DNA of 64,000 nt from Paraburkholderia fungorum (GTDB lineage Bacteria > Pseudomonadota > Gammaproteobacteria > Burkholderiales > Burkholderiaceae): assembly GCF_003610895.1 (NCBI RefSeq), contig NZ_MCAS01000001.1, forward strand, positions 62,001-126,000, read 5' to 3'. This document shows positions 44,233-53,853 of this stretch, piece after piece. The translations under genes and the position numbers were made by a program. Position 1 is the stretch's first letter. Every line of letters starts with the position of its first letter. The notes under the pieces are model-generated. The model worked only from the letters and a program-made list of their open reading frames with translations. It ran no database searches and was not told the DNA's origin.

Positions 44233-45807
44233 TCATGGCGGCGAACCCTGCGCCACCGGCCGCCCCGCCGATATGGCCGAGTTGACCCGGTTGCGCCCTG
44301 CTGCCTTGGCGGCATACAACTGCCGGTCGGCAGCGGCCAGCAGATCGAGCGCATTCGCACCGTCCGCCGGCACACAGGTCGCGCAACCGATGCTCACCGT
44401 GACAGCGACCGCCTCACCAGCGCGATGCACGACGCGCAGACTCTGCACCTTGCTGCGAATTAGCTCGGCGACGTTCAGCGCGCCTTCGGCGTTTGTATCC
44501 GGCAAGATAACGGCAAACTCCTCGCCGCCGTATCGCGCCACCAGATCCACCGGGCGCAGCACCGTGGCGGAGATGCATTCGGCCACGGCGGTCAACGCCT
44601 CGTCGCCGCTCGCGTGACCGTACACGTCGTTGAAATGCTTGAAATGATCGATGTCGATGAACAGCGCCGATAGCGATTGCCCGGAGCGCCGCGCGCGTCG
44701 CCATTCTTCGTCGAGGCGCTTGTCGAGCACGCGGCGATTACTGAGTCCGGTAAGCGGGTCAGTGGCGGCCAGACGCATCAGCGCCGCCTGCGCGCGCGAC
44801 TTGTCGCGCAAGGCGAAAGCGAGCAGCCACGAGACCATGACGAATACCGCGCCGAAGGCGAGCGTCAACACGCCGGCAATCGTGCTGCGGCGGCGCCATG
44901 GCGCGAGCACCTCATCCACGGAAGGTGCCACGGCCGCAATCAGCGGTGTGCCCGGCACGCGTGCATAGGTGAACATCCGGCGCACGCCATCCACTGCCGA
45001 GTTCGCGATATACGAGCCCGAACTATGGGCGGCCATTACCTGAAAAGTCGGCGACCTCGCGATGCTCGAGCCGATATCGTGCGAAGAAAACGGCTTGCGC
45101 GCAAGCAAGGTGCCGTCGTCCATCACGATGAACACAGAACCCAGTTCTCCAGTATTGATCCGATCCAGCAGATGCTGAAAGTACTCGATGCGAATCGCCA
45201 GAAGCGCAACGCCGCCAAACCGCCCATCGGCTTCGTTGATGCGCCGTGTGAGACCGATCGAGAGTTTGCCGTCGCGCAGCCGTGAGCGATACGGATGGGA
45301 TAAATACAGCCCGACAGCAGGACTGCGTTGATGCACCACGAAGTAGTCACGGTCGCCCAGATTCACCGAGGCGTCGATCTCGTCGTTCTGCGAGGCGATC
45401 ACCCGACCGTCCGGACCGAGCACATAGGCGCCGCCGAGGTAGCCCGCGGTGGTGGCGCGGTCGAATAGCACGGCGCGCCGCAAGCCGGGCGGCAGCGCCC
45501 ATGTGGCAGGATCGCGTGCCCCGTCCACCATCGCGTCCAGCGACAAATCGTAGATCTCGACATTTCGCTCGAGATCGGTGGAAATGATCGAGACGAGGTT
45601 TTGTGCCGTTTCGCGCGCATGATCGAGCGCGTCGGCACGGCCGCTGCTGAGCGTCAGCAACGTCAAACCGGCCATCGCCACGGCGACCAGAGTGCCCGCC
45701 ACGCCCGCGAAAAACGGGTGGTTGCCGACGTAGCGCGCCACATCTGCACCACCGGCGCGCGTCATGAATCGCAACCGTCGGCGCAGCGAAAGCGTTTGAT
45801 GTGCCAC
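44233..45807 (-). CDS. membrane-bound diguanylate cyclase (second copy)
   Basis: A 524-aa protein like that at 12380-13891: helix, periplasmic PDC-type sensor (LGDRDYFVVHQRSPAVGLYLSHPYRSR, GGVALLAIRIEYFQHLL), helix, GGDEF domain with ARYGGEEFAVILPDTN and DPLTGLSNRRVLDK. The GTG start at 45807 has AAGGAGG about 9 nt upstream. Predicted to make cyclic di-GMP in response to an external signal. The shared phrase RVPGTPLIA.VAP shows the two cyclases are paralogues. Confidence 0.9.
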   Translation of the reverse strand: MAHQTLSLRRRLRFMTRAGGADVARYVGNHPFFAGVAGTLVAVAMAGLTLLTLSSGRADALDHARETAQNLVSIISTDLERNVEIYDLSLDAMVDGARDPATWALPPGLRRAVLFDRATTAGYLGGAYVLGPDGRVIASQNDEIDASVNLGDRDYFVVHQRSPAVGLYLSHPYRSRLRDGKLSIGLTRRINEADGRFGGVALLAIRIEYFQHLLDRINTGELGSVFIVMDDGTLLARKPFSSHDIGSSIARSPTFQVMAAHSSGSYIANSAVDGVRRMFTYARVPGTPLIAAVAPSVDEVLAPWRRRSTIAGVLTLAFGAVFVMVSWLLAFALRDKSRAQAALMRLAATDPLTGLSNRRVLDKRLDEEWRRARRSGQSLSALFIDIDHFKHFNDVYGHASGDEALTAVAECISATVLRPVDLVARYGGEEFAVILPDTNAEGALNVAELIRSKVQSLRVVHRAGEAVAVTVSIGCATCVPADGANALDLLAAADRQLYAAKAAGRNRVNSAISAGRPVAQGSPP

Positions 45808-45920
45808 GTGCGCATCGCCTCCTTCGCAAAGCGTCCGCCTGACGCATCAGATACGGACGTACAGCCAATCGGGTTATTCGCGCCGCTTCGCCCAAGCGTG
45901 CGGCCGCCCTTTACGCCTGA

Positions 45921-46796
45921 CTACAGTTTGCGCAGCAGTCCCGCCGCGGCGCGCATCCGGCGTTTGCGCTCTTTCCTGAACCAATCGAGCGCGGCATCGG
46001 TGTCGCCGGATCCGGCCAGCAAACCCAGGTTATCGCGCAGCAGCATCTCGCTCGTGACGATATCGTTTAGCGTACCGAAACGCTTCTGAATCTGCTTTAA
46101 CCGCTTCAGGACTGCTTTATGGTTGCCGCTCAGAACCGGCTCGAAAAACTCGAGCAGATAGCGCACCTTTTTTCCCGCCTTCCTGACCTCGTGAAACGAG
46201 GCGTAATTCGAGCGCTTCGCGCGAGACGCCCGCTTGATGCGCTTTTTCAGCGAACGCTCAGAAGCGGCCACGCGCTGATCGACGAATGTTTGCAACGGTA
46301 CGCGTTCGTGAGCCGTGTTCAATTCCTTACTGGCGCTGGTCAGCGCGTCTTGCAACAGACGTTTGACGTCCGCGTTCGAAAGCGTTTCACGGCTTGTCTC
46401 CAGCGCGCCGCCGCGCGCCTCCTCGAGCTTCGGCGCCAGCTCGTGCGCAACGCGCTCACCCCCGGCACCCTCGGCAATCAGCTCGATGAGAATGTCCCAA
46501 TCCCGCGTCTTGCCGGCCGCCGTAGCCAGATACTTATATAGCGCCCGCTGGCGCGTATTTTCGCCTTTGTCCAGCAGGGGCTCGAACGCCCACCACAACG
46601 AGCGCAACCGCCGCAGCGATACGCGCAGTTTGTGGAGCGCTTCGGGTGAGGTGTCTTCATGCACCTCATGGGCTTGTTCAATCGCCGCATCGACAAGGGG
46701 CGCCGCGTACGAAGCAAATGCCGCCTGCGCCGAAGGCACTGCTTCGGCCGGCTTGCCATGCGCAGCCTGTTTGTCGACCTTGCGACTAGCTTGCAT
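45921..46796 (-). CDS. CHAD-domain protein
   Basis: A 291-aa alpha-helical protein with paired conserved His/Lys/Arg faces: HKLRVSLRRLRSLWWAFEPLL, then FHEVRKAGKKVRYLLEFFEPVL. CHAD domains bind polyphosphate. It is transcribed away from the PiT gene and lies 2.1 kb from PPK2, which fits a polyphosphate role. ATG 46796 preferred over GTG 46799. Confidence 0.85.
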   Translation of the reverse strand: MQASRKVDKQAAHGKPAEAVPSAQAAFASYAAPLVDAAIEQAHEVHEDTSPEALHKLRVSLRRLRSLWWAFEPLLDKGENTRQRALYKYLATAAGKTRDWDILIELIAEGAGGERVAHELAPKLEEARGGALETSRETLSNADVKRLLQDALTSASKELNTAHERVPLQTFVDQRVAASERSLKKRIKRASRAKRSNYASFHEVRKAGKKVRYLLEFFEPVLSGNHKAVLKRLKQIQKRFGTLNDIVTSEMLLRDNLGLLAGSGDTDAALDWFRKERKRRMRAAAGLLRKL

Positions 46797-47220
46797 CACC
46801 GGACATCCTTCGAAGGTCCATTTATGTCAGCCTAGCAAAAAAAGGTCCCAGTGGATATCGGCCGGCGCGTCGCCTAAACTGCACGAGGATGACCCGGGAA
46901 AATGCACCATGCATGGGATGCAATCCGCCGCACGTCGCCACGGCCACCGGATCATGCAATGCCATACGAGTCCCATGCGACCCTTGCAGCAGTTGAACCT
47001 GTCAGCCCATTCCGTGGCGCGAATGTGTTTCGCGTCTAGTTTTTTTCGGACCACTTATCATTACTGAACGCCGCGCAAGTGGCAGCCGATCCCGTAGCGC
47101 CAATCTCCACGCACTTCCCGCAAACGCCCGTCCCGCATAGTTGTCACGCCATTGTCATCATTACGTCACACAGGCACCGCAGGATCGGCAGTTCCGCGAT
47201 AACTTTTTGGGGCTTATGCC
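46797..47220. other. divergent region between CHAD and PiT genes
   Basis: No gene in 424 bp. Contains the Pho-box-like repeats at 47141-47169 and must hold promoters for both flanking genes. Confidence 0.55.
47141..47169 (+). promoter_or_regulatory. Pho-box-like triple repeat upstream of the PiT gene
   Basis: TTGTCAC (47141), TTGTCAT (47152) and ACGTCAC (47163) recur with exactly 11-bp spacing, the arrangement of PhoB sites (CTGTCAT-N4 repeated). It ends 51 bp before the phosphate transporter start. Confidence 0.65.
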
Positions 47221-48807
47221 ATGCCGGAACTTTCGTACCCGCAACCGGGCGCCGCCAGTGGGAAAGGGCGCAATATAGGCCTGATCGTCTTCCTGGTCGT
47301 GATTGCGATTGGCGCCATTTATTGCGCCATGCACCTGGCAACCGATCTACAACCGGTTCGCGAAGGCTCCGCCCTGCCCTATTTCCTGCTCGGCGTTGCG
47401 CTCCTGATCGCACTCGGCTTCGAATTCGTCAACGGCTTCCATGACACGGCCAACGCGGTCGCCACCGTGATCTACACACATTCGCTCGCACCGAACTTTG
47501 CGGTGATCTGGTCCGGCACCTGGAATTTCCTCGGTGTGCTGACCTCAACGGGCGCGGTTGCGTTCGGTGTTCTGCAACTCCTGCCCGTCGAGCTGATTCT
47601 GCAAGTGGGCAGCAGTGCGGGTTTCGCGATGGTCTTCGCCCTGCTGATCGCCGCGATCATCTGGAATCTGGGCACCTGGTATTTCGGACTGCCGTCGTCG
47701 AGTTCGCATACGCTGATCGGCTCGATCATCGGCGTAGGTCTGATGAATCAGCTGATGCACGGCGCGAACGGCACGAGCGGCGTGGACTGGAATCAGGCGC
47801 TCGGCGTGGGCAAGTCGTTGCTGTTTTCGCCGCTGGTCGGCTTTCTCGCGTCCGCCTTGCTGCTGCTGATCCTCAAGGCCGTGGTACGCATTCCCGCGCT
47901 GTATGCGGAGCCGAAGGGCAAGAAGCCGCCGCCGTTCTGGATCCGCAGCCTGCTGATTCTGACCTGTACGGGCGTTTCGTTCGCACACGGTTCGAACGAC
48001 GGGCAGAAAGGCATGGGTCTCATCATGCTGATCCTGATCGGCACGGTGCCGACGGCGTACGCGCTGAACAAGGCGGTCACGCCGGCGGAAACGCAGACCT
48101 TCATCGCGGTGGCGCAACACGCGTCGACCGTACTTGGCAAATACACGCAGGGCGTGGCACCGTCCGCCAATCCACGCGCCGAAGTTGAAGCGTACGTACG
48201 CAGCCGCCAGTTGACGCCCGCCACCGTGCCGGCCTTGCAGCAACTCACCACGCTGATCGGCCAGCAGGTCGGCGCATCCGGATCGATGGCAGCCGTGCCG
48301 CAAAACATCGTCGATAACGTGCGCAACAATATGTATGTTGCGTCCGAAGCGATTCGCCTGATGGACAAGAGCAAACAGCCGGCCTTCGCCCCGGACGACG
48401 CCAAAGCGATCGACAACTTCAAGGCGCAAACCGATCACGCCACCAAGTTCATTCCGACATGGGTCAAGGTTGCGGTCGCCATCGCACTGGGCCTCGGTAC
48501 GATGGTCGGCTGGAAACGCATTGTGGTCACGGTCGGCGAGAAAATCGGCAAGCAGCATCTGACCTACGGACAGGGCGCCTCGGCTGAAGTGGTGGCGATG
48601 CTGACCATCGGTGCAGCCGACATGTACGGCTTGCCGGTCTCGACCACGCACGTGCTGTCCTCAGGTGTAGCCGGCACGATGGCGGCCAACGGTTCCGGCT
48701 TGCAATGGGGCACCGTGCGCAGCCTGATCCTCGCCTGGGTGCTCACGCTGCCGGTTTCGATCGCGCTGGCAGGCGGCCTGTACTGGGTGTTCCGGATGGT
48801 ATTCTGA
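47221..48807 (+). CDS. pit: PiT-family inorganic phosphate transporter
   Basis: A 528-aa inner-membrane phosphate permease. The two PHO4 signature repeats are GFEFVNGFHDTANAVATVIYTHSL near residue 65 and a C-terminal counterpart ADMYGLPVSTTHVLSSGVAG; GTWYFGLPSSSSHTLIGSIIG and FAHGSNDGQKGMG are also typical. A ~120-residue hydrophilic loop lies in the second half. Preceded by a Pho-box-like repeat, suggesting phosphate-starvation control. Confidence 0.93.
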   Translation: MPELSYPQPGAASGKGRNIGLIVFLVVIAIGAIYCAMHLATDLQPVREGSALPYFLLGVALLIALGFEFVNGFHDTANAVATVIYTHSLAPNFAVIWSGTWNFLGVLTSTGAVAFGVLQLLPVELILQVGSSAGFAMVFALLIAAIIWNLGTWYFGLPSSSSHTLIGSIIGVGLMNQLMHGANGTSGVDWNQALGVGKSLLFSPLVGFLASALLLLILKAVVRIPALYAEPKGKKPPPFWIRSLLILTCTGVSFAHGSNDGQKGMGLIMLILIGTVPTAYALNKAVTPAETQTFIAVAQHASTVLGKYTQGVAPSANPRAEVEAYVRSRQLTPATVPALQQLTTLIGQQVGASGSMAAVPQNIVDNVRNNMYVASEAIRLMDKSKQPAFAPDDAKAIDNFKAQTDHATKFIPTWVKVAVAIALGLGTMVGWKRIVVTVGEKIGKQHLTYGQGASAEVVAMLTIGAADMYGLPVSTTHVLSSGVAGTMAANGSGLQWGTVRSLILAWVLTLPVSIALAGGLYWVFRMVF

Positions 48808-48874
48808 AACGGCTGAAACGGCTGAAAGCGCCGGAACCGCTATAGCCGGCCGCAAGGCCGGCCACTGTGAAGAC

Positions 48875-48906
48875 AAAAAAAGCGCGGCTCCACGCCGCGC
48901 TTTTTT
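48875..48906. terminator. bidirectional intrinsic terminator, pit / ppk2
   Basis: AAAAAAAGCGCGGC, 5-nt loop, GCCGCGCTTTTTT: a perfect GC-rich stem flanked by A and T runs between two convergent genes. Works on both strands. Confidence 0.92.
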
Positions 48907-48943
48907 CATTCCACCGGGCCGAAACCCGGAACACCGAGCTCGA

Positions 48944-49870
48944 TCAATACACCTCGGGCACGATCATCGACGGCGGCACCGGCTGGCGGCTGTATTCGTC
49001 GTGATAGACCCGCGCCGGCAATTCGACTGTCGGGTGTTCGATCTCGTGGTACGGCACCTGGCTCAGCAGATGGTGAATGCAGTTCAGGCGCGCGCGTTTC
49101 TTGTCGACCGCCTGCACGACCCACCACGGCGCTTCGGGAATGTGCGAGCGCTGCAGCATGACTTCCTTCGCCTGCGTATACGCTTCCCAACGGCGCCGGC
49201 TTTCCAGATCCATCGGACTGAGTTTCCACTGCTTCAGCGGGTCGTGGATACGGTTCTGAAAGCGGATTTCCTGCTCTTCGTCGGTAATCGAAAACCAGTA
49301 CTTGAGAATCTGCACGCCGCTGCGTGCCAGCATCTTTTCGAATTCCGGCACCGAGCGGAAAAACTCTTCATACTCGTCGTCGGTGCAGAAATTCATCACA
49401 CGTTCGACGCCCGCCCGGTTGTACCAGCTGCGATCGAACAGCACCATTTCGCCGCCGGCCGGCAGATGCGACACGTAACGCTGGAAATACCACTGCGTGC
49501 GTTCGCGGTTGTTCGGCGCCGGCAGCGCCGCCACGCGGCACACGCGCGGATTGAGCCGCTGCGTGATGCGCTTGATCGCGCCGCCCTTGCCGGCTGCGTC
49601 GCGCCCCTCAAAAATCACCACCAGGCGATGGCCAGTCTGGACAATCCAGTCCTGCAGTTTGACGAGCTCGCCCTGCAGGCGGAACAGCTCGCGGAAATAC
49701 ATTTTGCGCGCCTCGCGGTGCTCGGGCGTGAAACCGTCCGCACCGTCGATGATACGGTCGTCGACCTCCATTTCGAGCTCTTCGTCGTACGCGTCGATGA
49801 GATCTTCCTCGAAACGGCGTTGCCGTTCTGCCATGACTTCGGCCTCGGGTCTCGGATCCAGCTCTTTCAT
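48944..49870 (-). CDS. ppk2: polyphosphate kinase 2
   Basis: A 308-aa single-domain PPK2. Walker A is FEGRDAAGKGGAIK near residue 90, followed by NNRERTQWYFQRYVSHLPAGGE and the Walker B/lid MVLFDRSWYNRAGVERVM. It transfers phosphate between polyphosphate and nucleotides. The start MKELDPRPEAEVM at 49870 follows AGGAGAG. Convergent with the phosphate transporter. Confidence 0.93.
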   Translation of the reverse strand: MKELDPRPEAEVMAERQRRFEEDLIDAYDEELEMEVDDRIIDGADGFTPEHREARKMYFRELFRLQGELVKLQDWIVQTGHRLVVIFEGRDAAGKGGAIKRITQRLNPRVCRVAALPAPNNRERTQWYFQRYVSHLPAGGEMVLFDRSWYNRAGVERVMNFCTDDEYEEFFRSVPEFEKMLARSGVQILKYWFSITDEEQEIRFQNRIHDPLKQWKLSPMDLESRRRWEAYTQAKEVMLQRSHIPEAPWWVVQAVDKKRARLNCIHHLLSQVPYHEIEHPTVELPARVYHDEYSRQPVPPSMIVPEVY

Positions 49871-50062
49871 TAGGACTCTCCTGGCAACGGAAATGATTAG
49901 GCGCGCGGCGCATACGCGTCGCGAACGGGTTCGATTATCGAAGCGCGAGGTGTCAGCCGTGTTACCAGCGCGGCGGCCAGAAATCCTGCGGCGCGCGCTT
50001 CACCTGCGGCCTGCGCGCCTTCTGGTAAGCCATCATAGCGAGTTTTGCGCGGCCGCCCAGTG

Positions 50063-50482
50063 CTAACGCAATGGCTTCGCGAAGCTGAGTTCGTGCCCGT
50101 CAGGATCGGTAATGTGAAAATAGCGCTCGCCCCACGGCGCATCGGACGGTTCGAGCGACGGTTTCAAACCCGCCGCGAGTGCCTTCCGGTAGAGCGCGTC
50201 GACATCCGACACATAGACGATCACGCGGCCCCACCAGCGGACCGGCGCGCGCGTGTCGACAATCAGGTTCAGATACGAACCGCCAAATGCGAATGACGTG
50301 AACGCTTCGTGCGAACCGCCGAATTTGATCGGAAAGCCAAGCGCTTGGTAAAACAGCACCGCGCGCGGCATATCGTGAGTGGCGAGCGTGATGGCGCTGA
50401 GCGACTCGATGCGTGGAGCCGGCTCCGCCGGATCTGTCCGCACACCTGACGAGGCCGCGGCTGACGTGGTAGGCGAGTTCAT
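50063..50482 (-). CDS. VOC-superfamily (glyoxalase/dioxygenase-like) protein
   Basis: A 139-aa protein with paired beta-alpha-beta units: ITLATHDMPRAVLFYQALGFPIKFGG and ITDPDGHELSFAKPL, the usual start and end of a VOC fold, with candidate metal ligands His and Glu. The start at 50482 has a perfect AAGGAGGT. Substrate unknown; divergent from the protease gene. Confidence 0.8.
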   Translation of the reverse strand: MNSPTTSAAASSGVRTDPAEPAPRIESLSAITLATHDMPRAVLFYQALGFPIKFGGSHEAFTSFAFGGSYLNLIVDTRAPVRWWGRVIVYVSDVDALYRKALAAGLKPSLEPSDAPWGERYFHITDPDGHELSFAKPLR

Positions 50483-50669
50483 GGCGGCTACCTCCTTGTT
50501 GGCATGGTAACGCCGGACGGGCGTGCATGGGGTTCGGGCATGGGCGCCGGCGTGGCCCGACCCAGGAACGTATTCCGCCGCCGGCCCCGGCCTCGCCCCC
50601 CGCCGCGCCCGCACTTGAAAACCCTTCCACCGCCCTGCATCTGGATTCCCGTTTATCCGGAGCATCGCC

Positions 50670-51716
50670 ATGGGAAGCCGTCCACGCTTCATCGATGACC
50701 TGTCGCGCGCCGCATCCGACGCCCCCGGGCCCGATCCCCTCACCGTTTTAACCGACGACGCCCTGCTCGACGCCTATTCCCGCACCGTAGTCGGCGCGCT
50801 GGAACGCGTTCAGCAGGCAGTCGCCTTCATTTCCGTCGAACGCCGGCTGCCCGGCGCGCCCGCCGGGCACGATCGCCGCGGCACGCGCGGCGGCACCGGC
50901 TCGGGTTTTCTGTTCACGCCCGACGGCTATCTGCTCACCAACAGCCACGTCGTGCATGGCGCCACGCATATCACTGTGACGCTCGCCGATGGCGCGAAAT
51001 TCGACGCCGACCTGGTCGGCGACGATCCCGGCAGCGATCTGGCCGTCCTGCGCATCGGTTCGCCGGAACCGTTGCCGCATGTCGAACTCGGCGAATCGTC
51101 GAAGCTGCGGGTCGGCCAGATCGCGATCGCGGTGGGCAATCCGCTCGGCCTCGCGCAAACCGTAACGACCGGCGTGGTCTCGGCGCTTGGCCGCTCGTTA
51201 CGCTCGAACTCGGGCCGTATGATCTACGACGTGATCCAGACGGATGCCGCGCTCAATCCCGGCAATTCGGGCGGCCCATTGATCAATTCGGCGGGCCAGG
51301 TGATCGGCGTGAACACCGCGATCATTCCCGGCGCACAGGCGATCTGTTTCGCCACCGCGATCGATACGGCCAAGTGGGTAATCATGCAGATCTTCACGCA
51401 CGGCCGCGTGCGGCGCGCGTACATCGGCGTGGCTGGCACCACGCGGCCGCTGTCGCGCCGCGTGCAGCGCTATTTCAGCCTGAACTCGGAGAGCGGCGTG
51501 CACGTCATGGAAATCGTCAAAGGCAGCCCCGCCGCGCTCGGTGGTCTGCGCACCGACGACACGATCGTCGCAATCGATGCGCTTGCGGTGCAAGACGTCG
51601 ATGGACTGCAACGCACGCTCGACGCCTCGCGTATCGACAAACCCGTCAACGTGACGGTGTTGCGCGGCGCGCAACGGCTCGAATTGACCTTGACGCCGGT
51701 CGAACAGACAAGCTGA
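50670..51716 (+). CDS. HtrA/DegP-like serine protease
   Basis: A 348-aa S1C protease with the triad visible: His93 (LTNSHVVHG), Asp123 (GSDLAVLRIG) and Ser200 (NPGNSGGPL), and one PDZ domain at about 255-340. Unlike DegP/DegS it shows no signal peptide or membrane anchor at this start, so it may stay in the cytoplasm. A GGAG at 50661 precedes the ATG. Confidence 0.88.
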   Translation: MGSRPRFIDDLSRAASDAPGPDPLTVLTDDALLDAYSRTVVGALERVQQAVAFISVERRLPGAPAGHDRRGTRGGTGSGFLFTPDGYLLTNSHVVHGATHITVTLADGAKFDADLVGDDPGSDLAVLRIGSPEPLPHVELGESSKLRVGQIAIAVGNPLGLAQTVTTGVVSALGRSLRSNSGRMIYDVIQTDAALNPGNSGGPLINSAGQVIGVNTAIIPGAQAICFATAIDTAKWVIMQIFTHGRVRRAYIGVAGTTRPLSRRVQRYFSLNSESGVHVMEIVKGSPAALGGLRTDDTIVAIDALAVQDVDGLQRTLDASRIDKPVNVTVLRGAQRLELTLTPVEQTS

Positions 51717-51771
51717 CCAGGCGCTTGTACAGCGGCTCAATCAAACTTCACGCGCCGTTCGTCTCGCGAAT

Positions 51772-51810
51772 AAAAAAGCCTCACACTCAAACGAGCATGA
51801 GGCTTTTTTT
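51772..51810. terminator. bidirectional intrinsic terminator, protease / ggt
   Basis: AAAAAAGCCTCA and TGAGGCTTTTTTT flank a 14-nt loop between two convergent genes. Confidence 0.85.
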
Positions 51811-51888
51811 CTGCATGCGGCGCATCAGTAAAGATGCGCCGCGCAGATGCACTCAACCGATCTGACTCAACCGATTTGACTCAACCGT

Positions 51889-53622
51889 TCACTGGATCAC
51901 CCGTGCAACACCACGGCCACGCGGATCGCTTGCGGCTTCCGGCGTATTTCCATTCACCTTGATCGCCTGAATGTCGCCGCTGAAATCCTGCCCCTCCAGC
52001 TTGTAGCCCTTGGCTTCGATCTGCTTGGCGAGCTCGCCGTCGATCGGCTTGTACGGCTCCCAGAAGATCGTGTTCGGCGGCAACAGTTGGTGATGGAAAC
52101 GCATCGCAGCCACCGCGTCCTGCAACGGCATGTTGAAGTCGTAAATGTTGTTGATCACCTGGAAGATCGACGTGAAGATGCGCGAGCCACCCGGCGTGCC
52201 GATGACGAGCGATACCTTGCCGTCCTTGGTCAGAATCGTCGGCGTCATCGACGACAGCGGGCGCTTTTTTGGATCGATCGAATTCGCGTCGCTGCCCACC
52301 ACGCCAAACTGGTTCGCGACGCCCGGCTTCGCGGAGAAGTCATCCATCTCGTCGTTCAGCACGATACCCGTGCGATCCGCCACTACGCCCGAGCCGAAGT
52401 AGCCGTTGATGGTGTACGTGTTCGACACGGCATTGCCCCACTTGTCGATCACCGAGAAGTGCGTGGTTTCCGCTTTCTCCGGCATCGAGGTGCCGAGCCC
52501 CGGCTGGATGCTCTTCGTATCAGACGGCGTAGTGGGGTTCACTTCCGCGGCACGCTTCGCGATGTACGCGTCGTCGGTCAGTTGCGCGACCGGCACCTTG
52601 TAAAAGTCCGGATCGCCGAGATACTGCGCACGATCGGCGAACACGCGTTTCTCGATTTCCGCGATCAGGTGGACATATTGCGCGGAATTGAGCGTGACGT
52701 CCTTGAAGTCGGGCGCAATGTCGGCCTTCATCTTCAGCAACTGCACAAGACCGATACCGCCCGAGCTCGGGGGCGGCGCGGTAATCACGTGATAGCCGTT
52801 CCAGTCGGCCTGGACGGGCTGTCGCCACACCGCCTTGTACTGCTGCAGATCGGCCTTCGTAATCAGACCGTGGCCGCGCATGGACGCCGCGATCAGATCA
52901 GCCGTCTTGCCCGAGTAGAAGTCTTTCGCGCCCTGATCCGAAATGCGCTGCAGCACCGCGGCGAGATCCGGTTGCTTGAAGTTGACGCCCTGCTTCAGAT
53001 TCCCGAAGTAGGTGTCGAAGTTGGTCTTGCCGGCAAAGTCTTTCGCCGCGTCGTCACGGCGTTGCTGCAATTGCTCGCTGACTATGAAGCCGTCGCGTGC
53101 GTAGTGAATGGCCGGCGCGAGCACCTGCTTCCATTTGAGCTTGCCGAAGCGGCGCTGCGCTTGCCACATGCCGTCGACGGTGCCCGGCACGCCTACCGCG
53201 CGATAGCCGAACAGGCTCATGTTCTTGATGACCTCGCCCTTGTCGTCGAGGTACATGTTCTTCGTCGCGGCGAGTGGCGCGCGTTCGCGATAGTCGAGGA
53301 AGTACGGCTTGCCGTCGACATACAGCGTCATGAAACCGCCGCCGCCGATGTTGCCCGCTTCCGGATACGTCACGGCAAGCGTGAAGGCAATCGCGACTGC
53401 CGCGTCGACGGCGTTGCCGCCTTCCTTGAAGATCTGTTCCGCGGCGTCGGCGCTGTACTTGTCGGCGACCGCAATCGCGGAAGCCGTGAGAATTGCCGGC
53501 TGCGCTTTTTCGGGCGCTTTGGCAAAGGCCGGTGTGGCTTCGAGAAAACTGCTTGAAACGGATACGAGCGCGACCAGCGCGAGCCCGCTAACGGACGATT
53601 TGGCATTGTGCAACAACTTCAT
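51889..53622 (-). CDS. ggt: gamma-glutamyltransferase
   Basis: A 577-aa periplasmic N-terminal-nucleophile hydrolase. Signal peptide MKLLHNAKSSVSGLALVALV ending near AFAKAPEK; the autoprocessing site and catalytic Thr lie in ETTHFSVIDKWGNAVSNT near residue 384; the substrate-binding PLSSMTPTI follows. It cleaves gamma-glutamyl bonds of glutathione and relatives. GGAGGAGAG precedes the ATG. Confidence 0.94.
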   Translation of the reverse strand: MKLLHNAKSSVSGLALVALVSVSSSFLEATPAFAKAPEKAQPAILTASAIAVADKYSADAAEQIFKEGGNAVDAAVAIAFTLAVTYPEAGNIGGGGFMTLYVDGKPYFLDYRERAPLAATKNMYLDDKGEVIKNMSLFGYRAVGVPGTVDGMWQAQRRFGKLKWKQVLAPAIHYARDGFIVSEQLQQRRDDAAKDFAGKTNFDTYFGNLKQGVNFKQPDLAAVLQRISDQGAKDFYSGKTADLIAASMRGHGLITKADLQQYKAVWRQPVQADWNGYHVITAPPPSSGGIGLVQLLKMKADIAPDFKDVTLNSAQYVHLIAEIEKRVFADRAQYLGDPDFYKVPVAQLTDDAYIAKRAAEVNPTTPSDTKSIQPGLGTSMPEKAETTHFSVIDKWGNAVSNTYTINGYFGSGVVADRTGIVLNDEMDDFSAKPGVANQFGVVGSDANSIDPKKRPLSSMTPTILTKDGKVSLVIGTPGGSRIFTSIFQVINNIYDFNMPLQDAVAAMRFHHQLLPPNTIFWEPYKPIDGELAKQIEAKGYKLEGQDFSGDIQAIKVNGNTPEAASDPRGRGVARVIQ

Positions 53623-53853
53623 TAGCTCTCCTCCATGACGGCTTCTTCATCTGACGAAAACACAAGCTGTCTTGGGCTTATAACACGCGGAGCAATCGTT
53701 TGCGAAGCCGTTGCACGAACATGGTGCATGCTGCAGCACACAAAAACCGCGCTACAGGATGACGACAATTGCCATGGGTAACTCTGTTCGAATCGGCCTT
53801 GAACGCAGTTAATGCGCCGCACCACAAGTCGCAGTGCGGCGCGAACTGGTCAC

